Positions 53,641-61,940 of a DNA stretch of 64,000 bases are shown here, piece by piece (position 1 is the first letter of the stretch; each line of letters starts with the position of its first letter). Made by a program: the position numbers and the translations under genes. Origin of the DNA: Kushneria marisflavi (lineage in GTDB: Bacteria > Pseudomonadota > Gammaproteobacteria > Pseudomonadales > Halomonadaceae); assembly GCF_002157205.1 (NCBI RefSeq), contig NZ_CP021358.1:1860001-1924000 (forward strand), written 5' to 3'. The notes below the pieces were generated by a model. The model ran no database searches. It saw only the letters and a program-made list of their open reading frames with translations, and had not been told where the DNA came from.

Positions 53641-54302
53641 TGACCCCGTCTGCCTCCGCCCTCGGACGCCGCCTGCGACCGACCCCGGTAATCGTCCTGC
53701 TGACCCTGATCTATCTGGCAGGCGTCATCGGCATCGCACTGCCGGTGCATGATCACTTCATTCGCCTGACCCCGCTGACGCTGCTGGCCTCGCTGGGGCT
53801 GGCCATGGCCTTTCACCCGGGGCCGCGCAAACCGCTCTGGGGCTACGTGGGGCTGTGCTACGTAGTGGGGTTTGTGGCCGAGGCGATCGGCACCTCCACC
53901 GGGCTGCTGTTCGGCGACTACACCTATGGCCATGTGCTGGGGCCGACGCTCTGGCATACGCCGCTGATCATCGGGGTGAACTGGGCACTGCTGCTGTACT
54001 GTCTCAACGTGGTGGTCCAGCGCGTGCTGCCCGGGCTCTCGCGCCCGCTGAAAGGCGGGGTCGGGGCGGCCCTGATGGTCGCACTCGATATCCTGATCGA
54101 GCCGGTGGCCATTCATCACGAAATGTGGACCTGGGGTGAAACCATTGTGCCCCTGAGCAACTACATCGGCTGGTTTCTCGTGTCGCTGCCGGTCTCGATT
54201 CTGTTTCACTATCTGTTCGAGCGCGTGCGTAACCCGGTCGCCATCGCCGTGGCGCTACTGATGGCCGGCTTTTTTGCCGCGCTGACCCTGCTGGGCGTTT
54301 AA
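53640..54302 (+). CDS. Carotenoid biosynthesis protein, CruF/DUF422 family
   Basis: 220 residues, about seven membrane helices. The DUF422 family motifs are visible: GYVGLCYVVGFVAEAIGTSTGLLFGDYTYG, GVNWALLLY, and ALDILIEPVAIHHEMWTWGE with conserved acidic and His residues. CruF proteins hydrate the end group of acyclic carotenoids (1,2-hydratase); the archaeal homologue acts in bacterioruberin synthesis. Pairing with a CrtI-type desaturase supports a hydroxylated acyclic carotenoid end group. It ends with a four-base overlap with the convergent lacI-type gene. Confidence 0.85.
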   Translation: MTPSASALGRRLRPTPVIVLLTLIYLAGVIGIALPVHDHFIRLTPLTLLASLGLAMAFHPGPRKPLWGYVGLCYVVGFVAEAIGTSTGLLFGDYTYGHVLGPTLWHTPLIIGVNWALLLYCLNVVVQRVLPGLSRPLKGGVGAALMVALDILIEPVAIHHEMWTWGETIVPLSNYIGWFLVSLPVSILFHYLFERVRNPVAIAVALLMAGFFAALTLLGV

Positions 54303-55348
54303 GCCTGATCTGACGCCCGAGCTTTCTTTCGCACAGGCCCGGTGGTCTCGCGAATCGACAGCTCGGGCGCCATCATCTCCCTTCGCGGTGCCCCCTTCTC
54401 CCCACGAATGCGGCTCAGCAGCAGCTCGCTGGCCCGCGCGCCCATGAGATCGGTCCTGACCCGAACGCTGGTCAGGGGCGGTGTGGTATAGGCCGCGGCG
54501 CTCATGTCATCAAAGCCGGTAATGGAGACATCCACGCCCGGACGCAGCCCCAGCCCATGACAGGCGGACAGCGCCCCGAAAGCGATGACATCCGAAAAGC
54601 AGACCACCGCGGTCGGGGGGTTGGGCTGCGCCATGAGCGTCTCAAACCCCTGATGACCAAAGGCCAGAGTCGTGGGGCCGTGGTGCATGTGCGCCTCATC
54701 CGGCGGATGACCGGCCTGCCCAAGCGCAGCCCTGAAGGCACGTTCCCGCGCCTGCGCCGTTGAGGTGCTGCTGCCGCCGCCCAGCCAGCCGATGCGCTGA
54801 TGCCCCAGCGAACGCAGATGCTCGATCACCAGCGCCATGCCGCGGGCATCATCATTGATCACCCGATCCACTTCGGCGCCCGGCACATCCCGCGACAGCA
54901 GCACCAGCGGCAGATGACGCAGATGCGCGGCCTCTGCGCCGTGGAGGTCTTCCTGGGTCGTGCCGGCCGCGGGAATCAGAATCAGTCCCGAGGCTCCATG
55001 CTCGGCCATGCGACGCATGAAATCGGCCTGAACGCTCAGCGACTCCTGCGCATGGCAAAACAGCATCATGCGTTCCTCGGCGCGAAAACGCTGCTCCATG
55101 GCGGCGATGAACTCGGTGAAAAACGGATTGCCCAGATCGTTGAGACACAGCGCCACCGTGCCGCTGTCGCCGCGGCGCAGTCCTGCCGCATGGCGGTTGT
55201 AGATGTAGCCCACTTCCGCTGCCGCCGCTCGAACGCGCTGGCGCATTGCCGTCGAGATGCGCTCGTCATCACGCAGCGCCAGAGACACCGTCGAGACCGT
55301 GACCCCAACGCGCTCGGCAATGTGTTTGAGGGTAGGGCGTCGTGTCAT
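54299..55348 (-). CDS. LacI family transcriptional regulator
   Basis: 349 residues. The N-terminal LacI helix-turn-helix and hinge are clear: PTLKHIAERVGVTVSTVSLALRDDERISTAMRQRVRAAAAEVGYIYNRHA. A periplasmic-binding-protein-like sensor follows, including DRVINDDARGMALVIEHLRSLGHQRIGWLGG and VSITGFDDMSAAAYTTPPLTSVR. It is divergent from the tctCBA-aldolase operon, with a perfect CG-centred palindrome between them, so it most likely represses that operon. The ligand is unknown but probably relates to a sugar acid. Confidence 0.9.
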   Translation of the reverse strand: MTRRPTLKHIAERVGVTVSTVSLALRDDERISTAMRQRVRAAAAEVGYIYNRHAAGLRRGDSGTVALCLNDLGNPFFTEFIAAMEQRFRAEERMMLFCHAQESLSVQADFMRRMAEHGASGLILIPAAGTTQEDLHGAEAAHLRHLPLVLLSRDVPGAEVDRVINDDARGMALVIEHLRSLGHQRIGWLGGGSSTSTAQARERAFRAALGQAGHPPDEAHMHHGPTTLAFGHQGFETLMAQPNPPTAVVCFSDVIAFGALSACHGLGLRPGVDVSITGFDDMSAAAYTTPPLTSVRVRTDLMGARASELLLSRIRGEKGAPRREMMAPELSIRETTGPVRKKARASDQA

Positions 55349-55472
55349 GCCCGGTCTCCTTTGACCATCGAAAGGTTCATGGGCAAGCGAAGGACACCTG
55401 TCCGACCCGACCCGGTACGTCGCAGTTTGCCTGCCTCTTCGACCTTGTCATGAAAGACCATGGTCGCATTGG

Positions 55473-55486
55473 TTCAATCGATTGAA
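55473..55486. promoter_or_regulatory. LacI-type operator
   Basis: Perfect 14-bp palindrome TTCAATCGATTGAA with the central CG typical of LacI-family operators, between the divergent lacI-like and tctC genes (125 and 82 bp from their starts). Confidence 0.7.
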
Positions 55487-55567
55487 TTGCGTTTAATCCT
55501 ATCAGATTTCGACACGACGGCTTGATTGGCCGCCTTTTTCTTCCTGTTCAACCACAGGAGCATCACC

Positions 55568-56563
55568 ATGGCTCACGTACTCTCCAGAACCGTTCTGATG
55601 ACTGCCGCCACCCTGGGGGCGCTGGTAACGGCCAGCGTGGCGCAGGCCGAAGACACTGCCTGCGACTGGACCCCCGATCGCGCCGTGACGGTCATCGTGC
55701 CCTGGGGCACCGGCGGCGGCACCGATGCCAATGCCCGCCGGCTGGCCAGCCTGCTGGAGCAGGAAATGGGCGTGCCCTTCAATGTGGTCAACCGCACCGG
55801 CGGTAATGGGGTGGTCGGCCATACGGCGCTGGCCCGGGCGCGGCCGGATGGTTACACCATTGGTGCGGCCACCATTGAGCTTGCCACCATGCACCACCTG
55901 GGACTGACGCCCCTGACCTGGCAGGACGCCACGCCGATCGCGCTGGTGGATCAAAACCCCGCCAGCGTCGTGGTGAAGGCAGACGCCCGGTGGGACTCGC
56001 TGGAGGCACTGCTGAAAGAGGCAAAAGAACACCCCGGCGAGCTGACCGCGTCCGGCACCGCTCAGGGCGGTATCTGGCATCTGGCGCTGGCCGGCATGCT
56101 TCAGGCCGAGGGCCTGCCGCCCGACGCCATTCGCTGGGTCCCAAGCCAGGGGGCGGCGCCGGCGCTGCAGGAGCTGATGGCCGGCGGCGTCAATGTCGCC
56201 ACTCCGTCGCTGTCGGAAGCACAACACCTGGTCGAACAGGGTGAGTTGAAGGCGCTGGCCTATATGAGTGACACCCCCAACTCGAACCTGCCCGACGTGC
56301 CGCTGACCGCAGACCTGCTCGACAGCGGCTGGACGCAGAGTGCCTTCATGACCATCAGCGGCCCCGGCAAACTGCCCGAGGAGATGACCTGCGCCTACGC
56401 CAACGCCATCGAGAAGATCACCCAGAGCGATGAGTGGGCCCAGTTCAAGGCCAGCCGCGGCAGTGAGGTGGTGTTTGAGGGTCCCGAGCAGACCGCCGAG
56501 CTGTTCAGTGAGACCGATCAGCAGCTGGGTGAGGTCATCAATGCCATCGGTCTGGCCCGATAG
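55568..56563 (+). CDS. tctC: Tripartite tricarboxylate transporter substrate-binding protein
   Basis: 331 residues. A cleavable signal peptide (VLMTAATLGALVTASVAQA) leads to a Bug/TctC periplasmic binding protein: VTVIVPWGTGGGTDANARRLASLLE, VVNRTGGNGVVG and ARARPDGYTIGAAT are the ligand-loop motifs of the family. It captures a carboxylate in the periplasm and delivers it to TctA/TctB. ATG 55568 follows AGGAGCATCACC. It is the first gene of the operon tctC-tctB-tctA-aldolase. Confidence 0.92.
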   Translation: MAHVLSRTVLMTAATLGALVTASVAQAEDTACDWTPDRAVTVIVPWGTGGGTDANARRLASLLEQEMGVPFNVVNRTGGNGVVGHTALARARPDGYTIGAATIELATMHHLGLTPLTWQDATPIALVDQNPASVVVKADARWDSLEALLKEAKEHPGELTASGTAQGGIWHLALAGMLQAEGLPPDAIRWVPSQGAAPALQELMAGGVNVATPSLSEAQHLVEQGELKALAYMSDTPNSNLPDVPLTADLLDSGWTQSAFMTISGPGKLPEEMTCAYANAIEKITQSDEWAQFKASRGSEVVFEGPEQTAELFSETDQQLGEVINAIGLAR

Positions 56564-56608
56564 GCAGGAAGACAGGGATGAATGAGCGCGGCAGGCAAGG
56601 AGAGAGAG

Positions 56609-57106
56609 ATGGCACGCACTGACCTATGGTCCGGCCTTTTGCTGACGCTGTTCGGGGCGCTGATCTTCTGGCGCGCCTCGACCTTTCCGAGCATGGCGGG
56701 TCTTGTCTATGGTCCCGGGCTTTTCCCCTCGATTGCCGCTGTCGGGCTCATGGTCTGTGGTGCCCTGCTGCTGGTCTCGGCGCTGGTGATTCAAGGGCGC
56801 ACCATGGCAGCCGGCGCAGCCGACCGGGCCGAGGCCGATCACAGGCCATCGATGGATCGTCGCCGGGCCGGCGCCCGACTGGCGGCGCTGGTGCTGATCG
56901 TGGCCGGATTCGGGCTGGCGCTGGAGCCGCTGGGCTTTCATGTCACATCGATACTTGCCATCACGGCCACGGCCCGGCTCTTTGGCCTGAACCTGCTGCG
57001 GGCGCTGTGCCTGTCCGTGCCGCTGACGTTCGGGGTGCATCTGCTGTTTTATTCGGTGATGCATGTCCCGCTGCCCTGGGGCGTCATGACCCCACTGGCC
57101 TGGTGA
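56609..57106 (+). CDS. tctB: Tripartite tricarboxylate transporter small membrane subunit
   Basis: 165 residues, four predicted helices: WSGLLLTLFGALIFWRAS, VYGPGLFPSIAAVGLMVCGALLLVSAL, ARLAALVLIVAGFGLALEPLGFHVTSI, and the last near VPLTFGVHLLFYSVM. The pattern 'GPGxFP' at the second helix is typical of TctB. The start 56609 is favoured by AAGGAGAGA upstream; an in-frame ATG at 56582 also exists. It works with TctA in the inner membrane. It begins 45 bp after tctC. Confidence 0.88.
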   Translation: MARTDLWSGLLLTLFGALIFWRASTFPSMAGLVYGPGLFPSIAAVGLMVCGALLLVSALVIQGRTMAAGAADRAEADHRPSMDRRRAGARLAALVLIVAGFGLALEPLGFHVTSILAITATARLFGLNLLRALCLSVPLTFGVHLLFYSVMHVPLPWGVMTPLAW

Positions 57107-57112
57107 TCCCTC

Positions 57113-58639
57113 ATGGATATCGACACGCTGCTTCGTCTTTTCTCGCCCCAGTCGCTGACCGTGCTGGCGCTGTGCACACTGTATGGCACCCTGGTCGGGG
57201 CCATGCCGGGGCTGACCGCCACCATGGCCGTGGCGCTGCTGGTGCCCTTTACCTACTTCATGGACCCTTTGGTGGCCATCAGCGCCATCGTGGCCACCAC
57301 CACCACGGCCATCTTTGCCGGCGATATTCCCGGCGCACTGCTGCGTATCCCGGGGACACCGGCCTCGGCGGCCTACGTCGAGGATGCCTTCCAGCTGTCG
57401 AGCGCCGGCAAATCCCGTTCGACCCTGCTGGTCTCACTGCTGGCCGCCTCCATCGGCGGGATCGTGGGCGTCGTGCTGCTGGCCCTGATCGCCCCGCAGC
57501 TGGCCCGGGTGGCCATCGGATTTTCAAGCTATGAGGTGTTCTGGCTGGCAACACTGGGCCTGAGCTGCGCCGTCATGACCAGCAACGCCTCGGTCATCAA
57601 GAGCTTTGCCAGCCTGTTCATCGGTCTGTTCATCGCCTGCATCGGCATTGATGTGGCCGTGGGCCATCCACGCTTTACCTTCGGCTGGTATGAACTCTTT
57701 GATGGCGTGAGCTTCATTCCCGCCATCATCGGTCTTTTTGCCCTCAGTGAAATCATGCGTGCTGCCAGTACCGGCAGGCATCAGCCGCCGCCCATCGAGG
57801 TACGCGAGACCCTGCCGCAGGCGTTCCGCGAGGCCATTACCACCCTGACGCGCTATCGACGCAATGTGGCACGTTCAAGCGTTGCCGGCACCCTGATCGG
57901 TGCATTGCCGGGCGCCGGTGCCGATATCGCGGCCTGGATCTGTTATGCCTTTTCAAAGCGTTTTTCGCGCCATCCCGAACGCTACGGCAAGGGACACATT
58001 GAAGGCATCGTGGATGGCGGCTCGGCCAACAATGCCGCGATCGGGGGTGCCTGGACACCGGCGCTGGTGTTTGGCATCCCGGGCGACAGCGTCACCGCCA
58101 TTGCCATCGGTATTTTGCTGCTCAATGGCATGTCACCGGGCCCGCGCATTTTTACCGACAATCCGGAGATCGTGCACACCCTGTACGGCGCCTTTGCCAT
58201 GGCCAACGTGCTGATGATTCCGGTCGGCATCATTGTGATCGCGCTGTCGAGCAAAATCGTTCGCATTCCTCGTCGCGTCCTGATGCCAATCGTGCTGCTG
58301 TTTTCGCTGGTCGGGGCCTACGCCATTACCAACTCCGTCGTCGCGGTCTGGATCGTGCTGGCGCTGGGTATTCTGGGCTATGCCATGGAAGCCACCGGAT
58401 TTCCACTGGCGCCGGCCATTCTTGGCATCGTGCTGGGCGGTATTGTCGAAGAAAACTTCATGACGTCGATGATCAAGTCGCAGGGCAACCTGCTCGCCTT
58501 TTTCGAGCGCCCGTGGGCCGCCGGACTGGGCGTCCTGACCTTGCTGGTCTGGATGGTTCTGCTCTGTCAAGCACTTTATGAGGGCTACAGGCGTCAGCGT
58601 GCCCTCTCTTTCAATACACCCAAGCGAGAGCCCCGATGA
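57113..58639 (+). CDS. tctA: Tripartite tricarboxylate transporter large permease
   Basis: 508 residues, 10-12 membrane helices. TctA hallmarks: GTLVGAMPGLTATMAVALLVPFTY near the N-terminus, FAGDIPGALLRIPGTPASAAYVEDAF, a second GTLIGALPGAGADIAAWICYA, and GIPGDSVTAIAIG. It is the ion-coupled pore of the Tct uptake system. The start is 7 bp after tctB. The stop overlaps the aldolase ATG (ATGA), tying uptake to catabolism. Confidence 0.93.
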   Translation: MDIDTLLRLFSPQSLTVLALCTLYGTLVGAMPGLTATMAVALLVPFTYFMDPLVAISAIVATTTTAIFAGDIPGALLRIPGTPASAAYVEDAFQLSSAGKSRSTLLVSLLAASIGGIVGVVLLALIAPQLARVAIGFSSYEVFWLATLGLSCAVMTSNASVIKSFASLFIGLFIACIGIDVAVGHPRFTFGWYELFDGVSFIPAIIGLFALSEIMRAASTGRHQPPPIEVRETLPQAFREAITTLTRYRRNVARSSVAGTLIGALPGAGADIAAWICYAFSKRFSRHPERYGKGHIEGIVDGGSANNAAIGGAWTPALVFGIPGDSVTAIAIGILLLNGMSPGPRIFTDNPEIVHTLYGAFAMANVLMIPVGIIVIALSSKIVRIPRRVLMPIVLLFSLVGAYAITNSVVAVWIVLALGILGYAMEATGFPLAPAILGIVLGGIVEENFMTSMIKSQGNLLAFFERPWAAGLGVLTLLVWMVLLCQALYEGYRRQRALSFNTPKREPR

Positions 58640-59424
58640 CTGCCTTTAACCCGACCCGTCAGGCCCTGGAACAGGGCCGCACCGTTAGTGCACTATGGCT
58701 TGAAAGTGCCAGTCCCGAAATTGCCGAGCTGGCCGTCCATGCCGGCTGGAAAACCATTCTGGTCGACAACGAGCACGGAATATCAAGCCTTGAACACACG
58801 GCACACCTGCTGCGGGCCGTCGAGGCCGCCGATGGTGATGTGGTGCTGCGGATACCTGCCGATGACCCTGCCTATCTGAAACGGATACTGGACATGGGCG
58901 TGCGCTCGATCATGGTGCCCATGGTCAACTCTGCCGCACAGGCCCGTGCCATCGTGGATGCCTGTCGCTATCCGCCACAGGGCAATCGTGGCTATGCCGC
59001 CCCCATTGTGAGGGCTTCGCGCTTTGGTGCCGTCGGCGACTATGCCCGCATTGCCAATGACAACCTGCTGCTGATCGTACAGATCGAACACGTTGCTGCC
59101 CGTGACGAAATCGAGGCCATCGCGGCCGTCGAGGGCATCGACATGCTGTTTATCGGGCCCAATGATCTGGCAGGCTCCATGGGGCGGCTGGAGCAGCTGG
59201 AAGACGCCGAAGTACGCCAGACCATCGAGGCACTAGAGACACGTATTACGGCAAGCGGTTGCTGGATGGGCACCATTACAGCGCCGACCCGTGGCATCGA
59301 GACGCTGTCAGAGGCCGGATACCGCTTCGTGGCCGGACCCAATGATATCGCCATCATGGCCAATGCCCTGCGCAACGAAGCCGCTCGCTGGCGTGAACTC
59401 TCCACGGATTTTGATTTAACCTGA
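58636..59424 (+). CDS. HpcH/HpaI family class II aldolase
   Basis: 262 residues, TIM-barrel pyruvate aldolase. Motifs: GWKTILVDNEHGISSLEHTAHLLRA, RIPADDPAYLKRILDMGVRSIMVPMVNSAAQA, CRYPPQGNRGYAAP, IVQIEHVAARDEIEAIAAVEGIDMLFIGPNDLAGSMG. The metal-binding Glu and Asp are those of IEHV and GPNDLA. It cleaves a 2-keto-3-deoxy acid or a related 4-hydroxy-2-oxo acid to pyruvate and an aldehyde. Co-expression with the Tct transporter suggests that the transported acid, or a product of it, is the substrate. Confidence 0.88.
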   Translation: MTAFNPTRQALEQGRTVSALWLESASPEIAELAVHAGWKTILVDNEHGISSLEHTAHLLRAVEAADGDVVLRIPADDPAYLKRILDMGVRSIMVPMVNSAAQARAIVDACRYPPQGNRGYAAPIVRASRFGAVGDYARIANDNLLLIVQIEHVAARDEIEAIAAVEGIDMLFIGPNDLAGSMGRLEQLEDAEVRQTIEALETRITASGCWMGTITAPTRGIETLSEAGYRFVAGPNDIAIMANALRNEAARWRELSTDFDLT

Positions 59425-59528
59425 TCACGGCCCGGGGCCCCGTAGGGTCCCGGTCATCCACCGCAGCCAGGTGCTCCGCGCCCAGCATGGGGGTCGTGCG
59501 CTTCTGCCCGTGATACCGGTTCATTTCA

Positions 59529-60563
59529 ATGTCTGACCTGACCTCCTGCTTTCCCGATCAAACCACGCTCGAAGGCCTGGCCCATATGGCGCTGGGCCAC
59601 GTCGAGCGTGAGTACCCCAATCTAGTGACTCACATGATGCGCGGGGCGCACGACATTGCCGCGCCTTCCACCCTGCATCCGATCTTTTACGGCAGTCTTG
59701 ACTGGCATTCCTGCGTGCACAGCTACTGGCTGCTGGTACGCGTGTCGCGCCTTTATCCCACCAGCGAGATCGCAGCGCGCGTACAGGCACTGCTGCAACG
59801 CAACATCACCACCGAGAAGGTGGCAGGAGAACTGGCCTATTTTCAGGCGCCGGGACGCGACGGTTTCGAACGCCCCTACGGCTGGGCATGGTTTTTGAAA
59901 CTCGTTGCCGAGCTTGAGACCTCCCCCCATGAGGCGATGCAGCAGGCGGCACAAACGCTGGCGCCTCTGATCCGTTTCATGACTCAGGCGTTTCTTGAGT
60001 TCTGGCCAAAGCAGACCTATCCGATTCGCACCGGTACCCATTACAACAGCGCCTTCGCTGGTGTCATGGCCCTTGAGTATGCGCGCATGCCTCACCAGCC
60101 GCCCGAACGCACGGCGCTTGAGCAGGTGCTGTGTCGGCGGGCACGGGAATGGTTCGACGGCGATCGTGGTGCCCAGGCCTGGGAGCCGGGCGGTGACGAG
60201 TTTCTCTCCCCGACGCTGATCGAGGCGCTCTACATGGCGCACGCGCTTGAGCCCGAGGCCTTCCGTAACTGGTTTGACGCCTTTTTACCGGCACTGGCCA
60301 GCGGTCAGCCGGAAACGCTGTTTATCCCGGCGGTGGTCAGCGATCGCAGCGATGGCAAGATCGCCCATCTGGATGGACTGAACCTGAGCCGCGCCTGGTG
60401 TTTTCGGTCGCTGGCTGCCCGGCTTGGCCAGGAACATCCCGCCCGCCTGCGCATGCAGAAGAGCGCCGAGACCCATCTGGCCGCGGCGCTCTCTCATCTC
60501 GGGGAGGATTATATGGGCGAGCACTGGCTGGCCACGCTCGCCCTGCTGGCACTGGAAGCCTGA
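59529..60563 (+). CDS. DUF2891 family protein
   Basis: 344 residues, soluble, all-helical (alpha/alpha-barrel-like). It matches DUF2891: HPIFYGSLDWHSCVHSYWLLVR near 57-78, RPYGWAWFLKL, GTHYNSAFAGVMALEYAR, and GEDYMGEHWLATLALLAL at the C-terminus. The repeated His/Trp/Tyr-rich segments suggest a carbohydrate-type active site, but the function is unknown. It is 104 bp after the aldolase on the same strand, so its link to the Tct operon is uncertain. It ends 15 bp before the convergent acyltransferase. Confidence 0.85.
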   Translation: MSDLTSCFPDQTTLEGLAHMALGHVEREYPNLVTHMMRGAHDIAAPSTLHPIFYGSLDWHSCVHSYWLLVRVSRLYPTSEIAARVQALLQRNITTEKVAGELAYFQAPGRDGFERPYGWAWFLKLVAELETSPHEAMQQAAQTLAPLIRFMTQAFLEFWPKQTYPIRTGTHYNSAFAGVMALEYARMPHQPPERTALEQVLCRRAREWFDGDRGAQAWEPGGDEFLSPTLIEALYMAHALEPEAFRNWFDAFLPALASGQPETLFIPAVVSDRSDGKIAHLDGLNLSRAWCFRSLAARLGQEHPARLRMQKSAETHLAAALSHLGEDYMGEHWLATLALLALEA

Positions 60564-60578
60564 GCGCTCGGAAGGGTC

Positions 60579-61667
60579 TCAGTGGGCCGGATGCAACAGC
60601 CCGGTCCGATAGGCCACGCGCCGGAAGGTATGTGGCATGGTAAACAGCACACGACCCGGGCCACGGTTGAGCGCCTGATGGACCAGCAGACACAGCGCAC
60701 CAATCAGCAGCGTCATGGCCAGCGGCGTCACGGCCAACACACCGTTGCCAAGCGCGCCTTCGACATACAGCACCTCGGGCATGAAAGCGACCAGGACAAA
60801 GATCAGCAGCTTGTGGATCACGTAGATCGGCAGGGTGCGTCGGCCGATATCGCACAACATCGCCATTTTGAATCGCTGCGTCAGCAGGGCAAACAGATCG
60901 ATGGTGGTCGAGACCATGAGTAGAGCGAGCACCAGCTTCACGCCCGGTGCGTCCATGCTCCCCAGCTTCCAGGCCGCCCCCAGCGCCATCAGGGTCAGGA
61001 CGGCCGTGATCACGAATCGAACGGGGTTGCCCCGCGTGTAGTGGCGGGTGATCAACGGCTGAAGGTGGCAACCGATGGCGAAAAAGAAGAGATAGTTCAT
61101 CAGCGTGGCCACATTCCACCATGACGACGGCAGCCACAGACTGGACACCAGATGCAGCACCACGCCAAGCCCGATGCTGATCACGGCCGGGTACGCCGTG
61201 TGCTGGAGCAGCTTGCAGGCGACGAAGTAGAGCACCAGCGCATAGAGATACCAGAGCCCCGTATTGGCGCTGACCAACTGCATGACCACCCCTGTCAGGG
61301 TTTCGGGATGGGCGCCGGCCGCGGCAACGTCAACATTCAACGGGACAATCACGCCTTCAATGAACAACCAGTACAGTCCGACCCACAGGACATAGACCCA
61401 GAGTAAATTGGCCACGCGGCTGGTGCGGACCTGCTCCCAGCCACGCCCCGTAATCGAGCGGCTGGCCAGAAAGCCCGAGATGAGAAAGAACAGCGGCATA
61501 CGCAGGGGCTTGAGCGCCGTGATTCCCAGACTCCATAGCGTGGGGACCGCCGTCTGACCGAAATCGATCTGCTGCAGCACCATTTGATTAAAGTGATAAA
61601 GCACCACCGCAAGGATACACACTCCCTTGGCGGCATCGATCCAGTCGATCCGACGTGCACCGGGCAT
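60579..61667 (-). CDS. Acyltransferase-3 family membrane protein
   Basis: 362 residues, 10 or so helices. The family start is visible: RRIDWIDAAKGVCILAVVLYHFNQMV (with the conserved His), then LKPLRMPLFFLISGFLASRSI with R-x10-H-like FFLISGF. Members O-acylate sugars, peptidoglycan, glucans or other surface molecules using acyl-CoA from the cytosol. No surface-polysaccharide genes adjoin, so the acceptor is unknown. It is monocistronic; its 5' region contains the small ORF discussed separately. Confidence 0.85.
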   Translation of the reverse strand: MPGARRIDWIDAAKGVCILAVVLYHFNQMVLQQIDFGQTAVPTLWSLGITALKPLRMPLFFLISGFLASRSITGRGWEQVRTSRVANLLWVYVLWVGLYWLFIEGVIVPLNVDVAAAGAHPETLTGVVMQLVSANTGLWYLYALVLYFVACKLLQHTAYPAVISIGLGVVLHLVSSLWLPSSWWNVATLMNYLFFFAIGCHLQPLITRHYTRGNPVRFVITAVLTLMALGAAWKLGSMDAPGVKLVLALLMVSTTIDLFALLTQRFKMAMLCDIGRRTLPIYVIHKLLIFVLVAFMPEVLYVEGALGNGVLAVTPLAMTLLIGALCLLVHQALNRGPGRVLFTMPHTFRRVAYRTGLLHPAH

Positions 61668-61755
61668 GCAGACACCTCGTTTTATTTGAGAAAATGTTAA
61701 ATAAAGCGAAGATATTATGCGCGGCTCGAAAAACTAATCCATGGAGGGCAAAAAC

Positions 61756-61848
61756 ATGACACAAAACGACGTCAATGGTTACGTTAAACCCCTTTTCCAG
61801 TCGCCAAATATTTCATCAATGAAGACCTCGCAGGATGAGATAACCTGA
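61756..61848 (+). CDS. Possible 30-residue small ORF
   Basis: ATG 61756 to TGA 61848, with GGAGGG seven bases upstream, the strongest Shine-Dalgarno in this 273-bp gap. The peptide (MTQNDVNGYVKPLFQSP... ending SQDEIT) is hydrophilic with no membrane helix. Its first half vaguely recalls phasin N-termini, so it may be a truncated gene. There is no terminator or conserved neighbour. Coding status is uncertain. Confidence 0.35.
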   Translation: MTQNDVNGYVKPLFQSPNISSMKTSQDEIT

Positions 61849-61859
61849 TGATATATCAT
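61848..61859. repeat. Palindrome ATGATATATCAT
   Basis: Perfect 12-bp palindrome in the gap between the acyltransferase and dehydrogenase genes, similar in character to TATCATATGATA at 63724. It may be a binding site of the same GntR regulator. Confidence 0.35.
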
Positions 61860-61940
61860 GATGTGATCGACAGTGTGCAGTGTTGAAGGATCGCCCGGTG
61901 ATCCTGAACGGAAAATACACCGGGCAGCCACCGGGTCATC

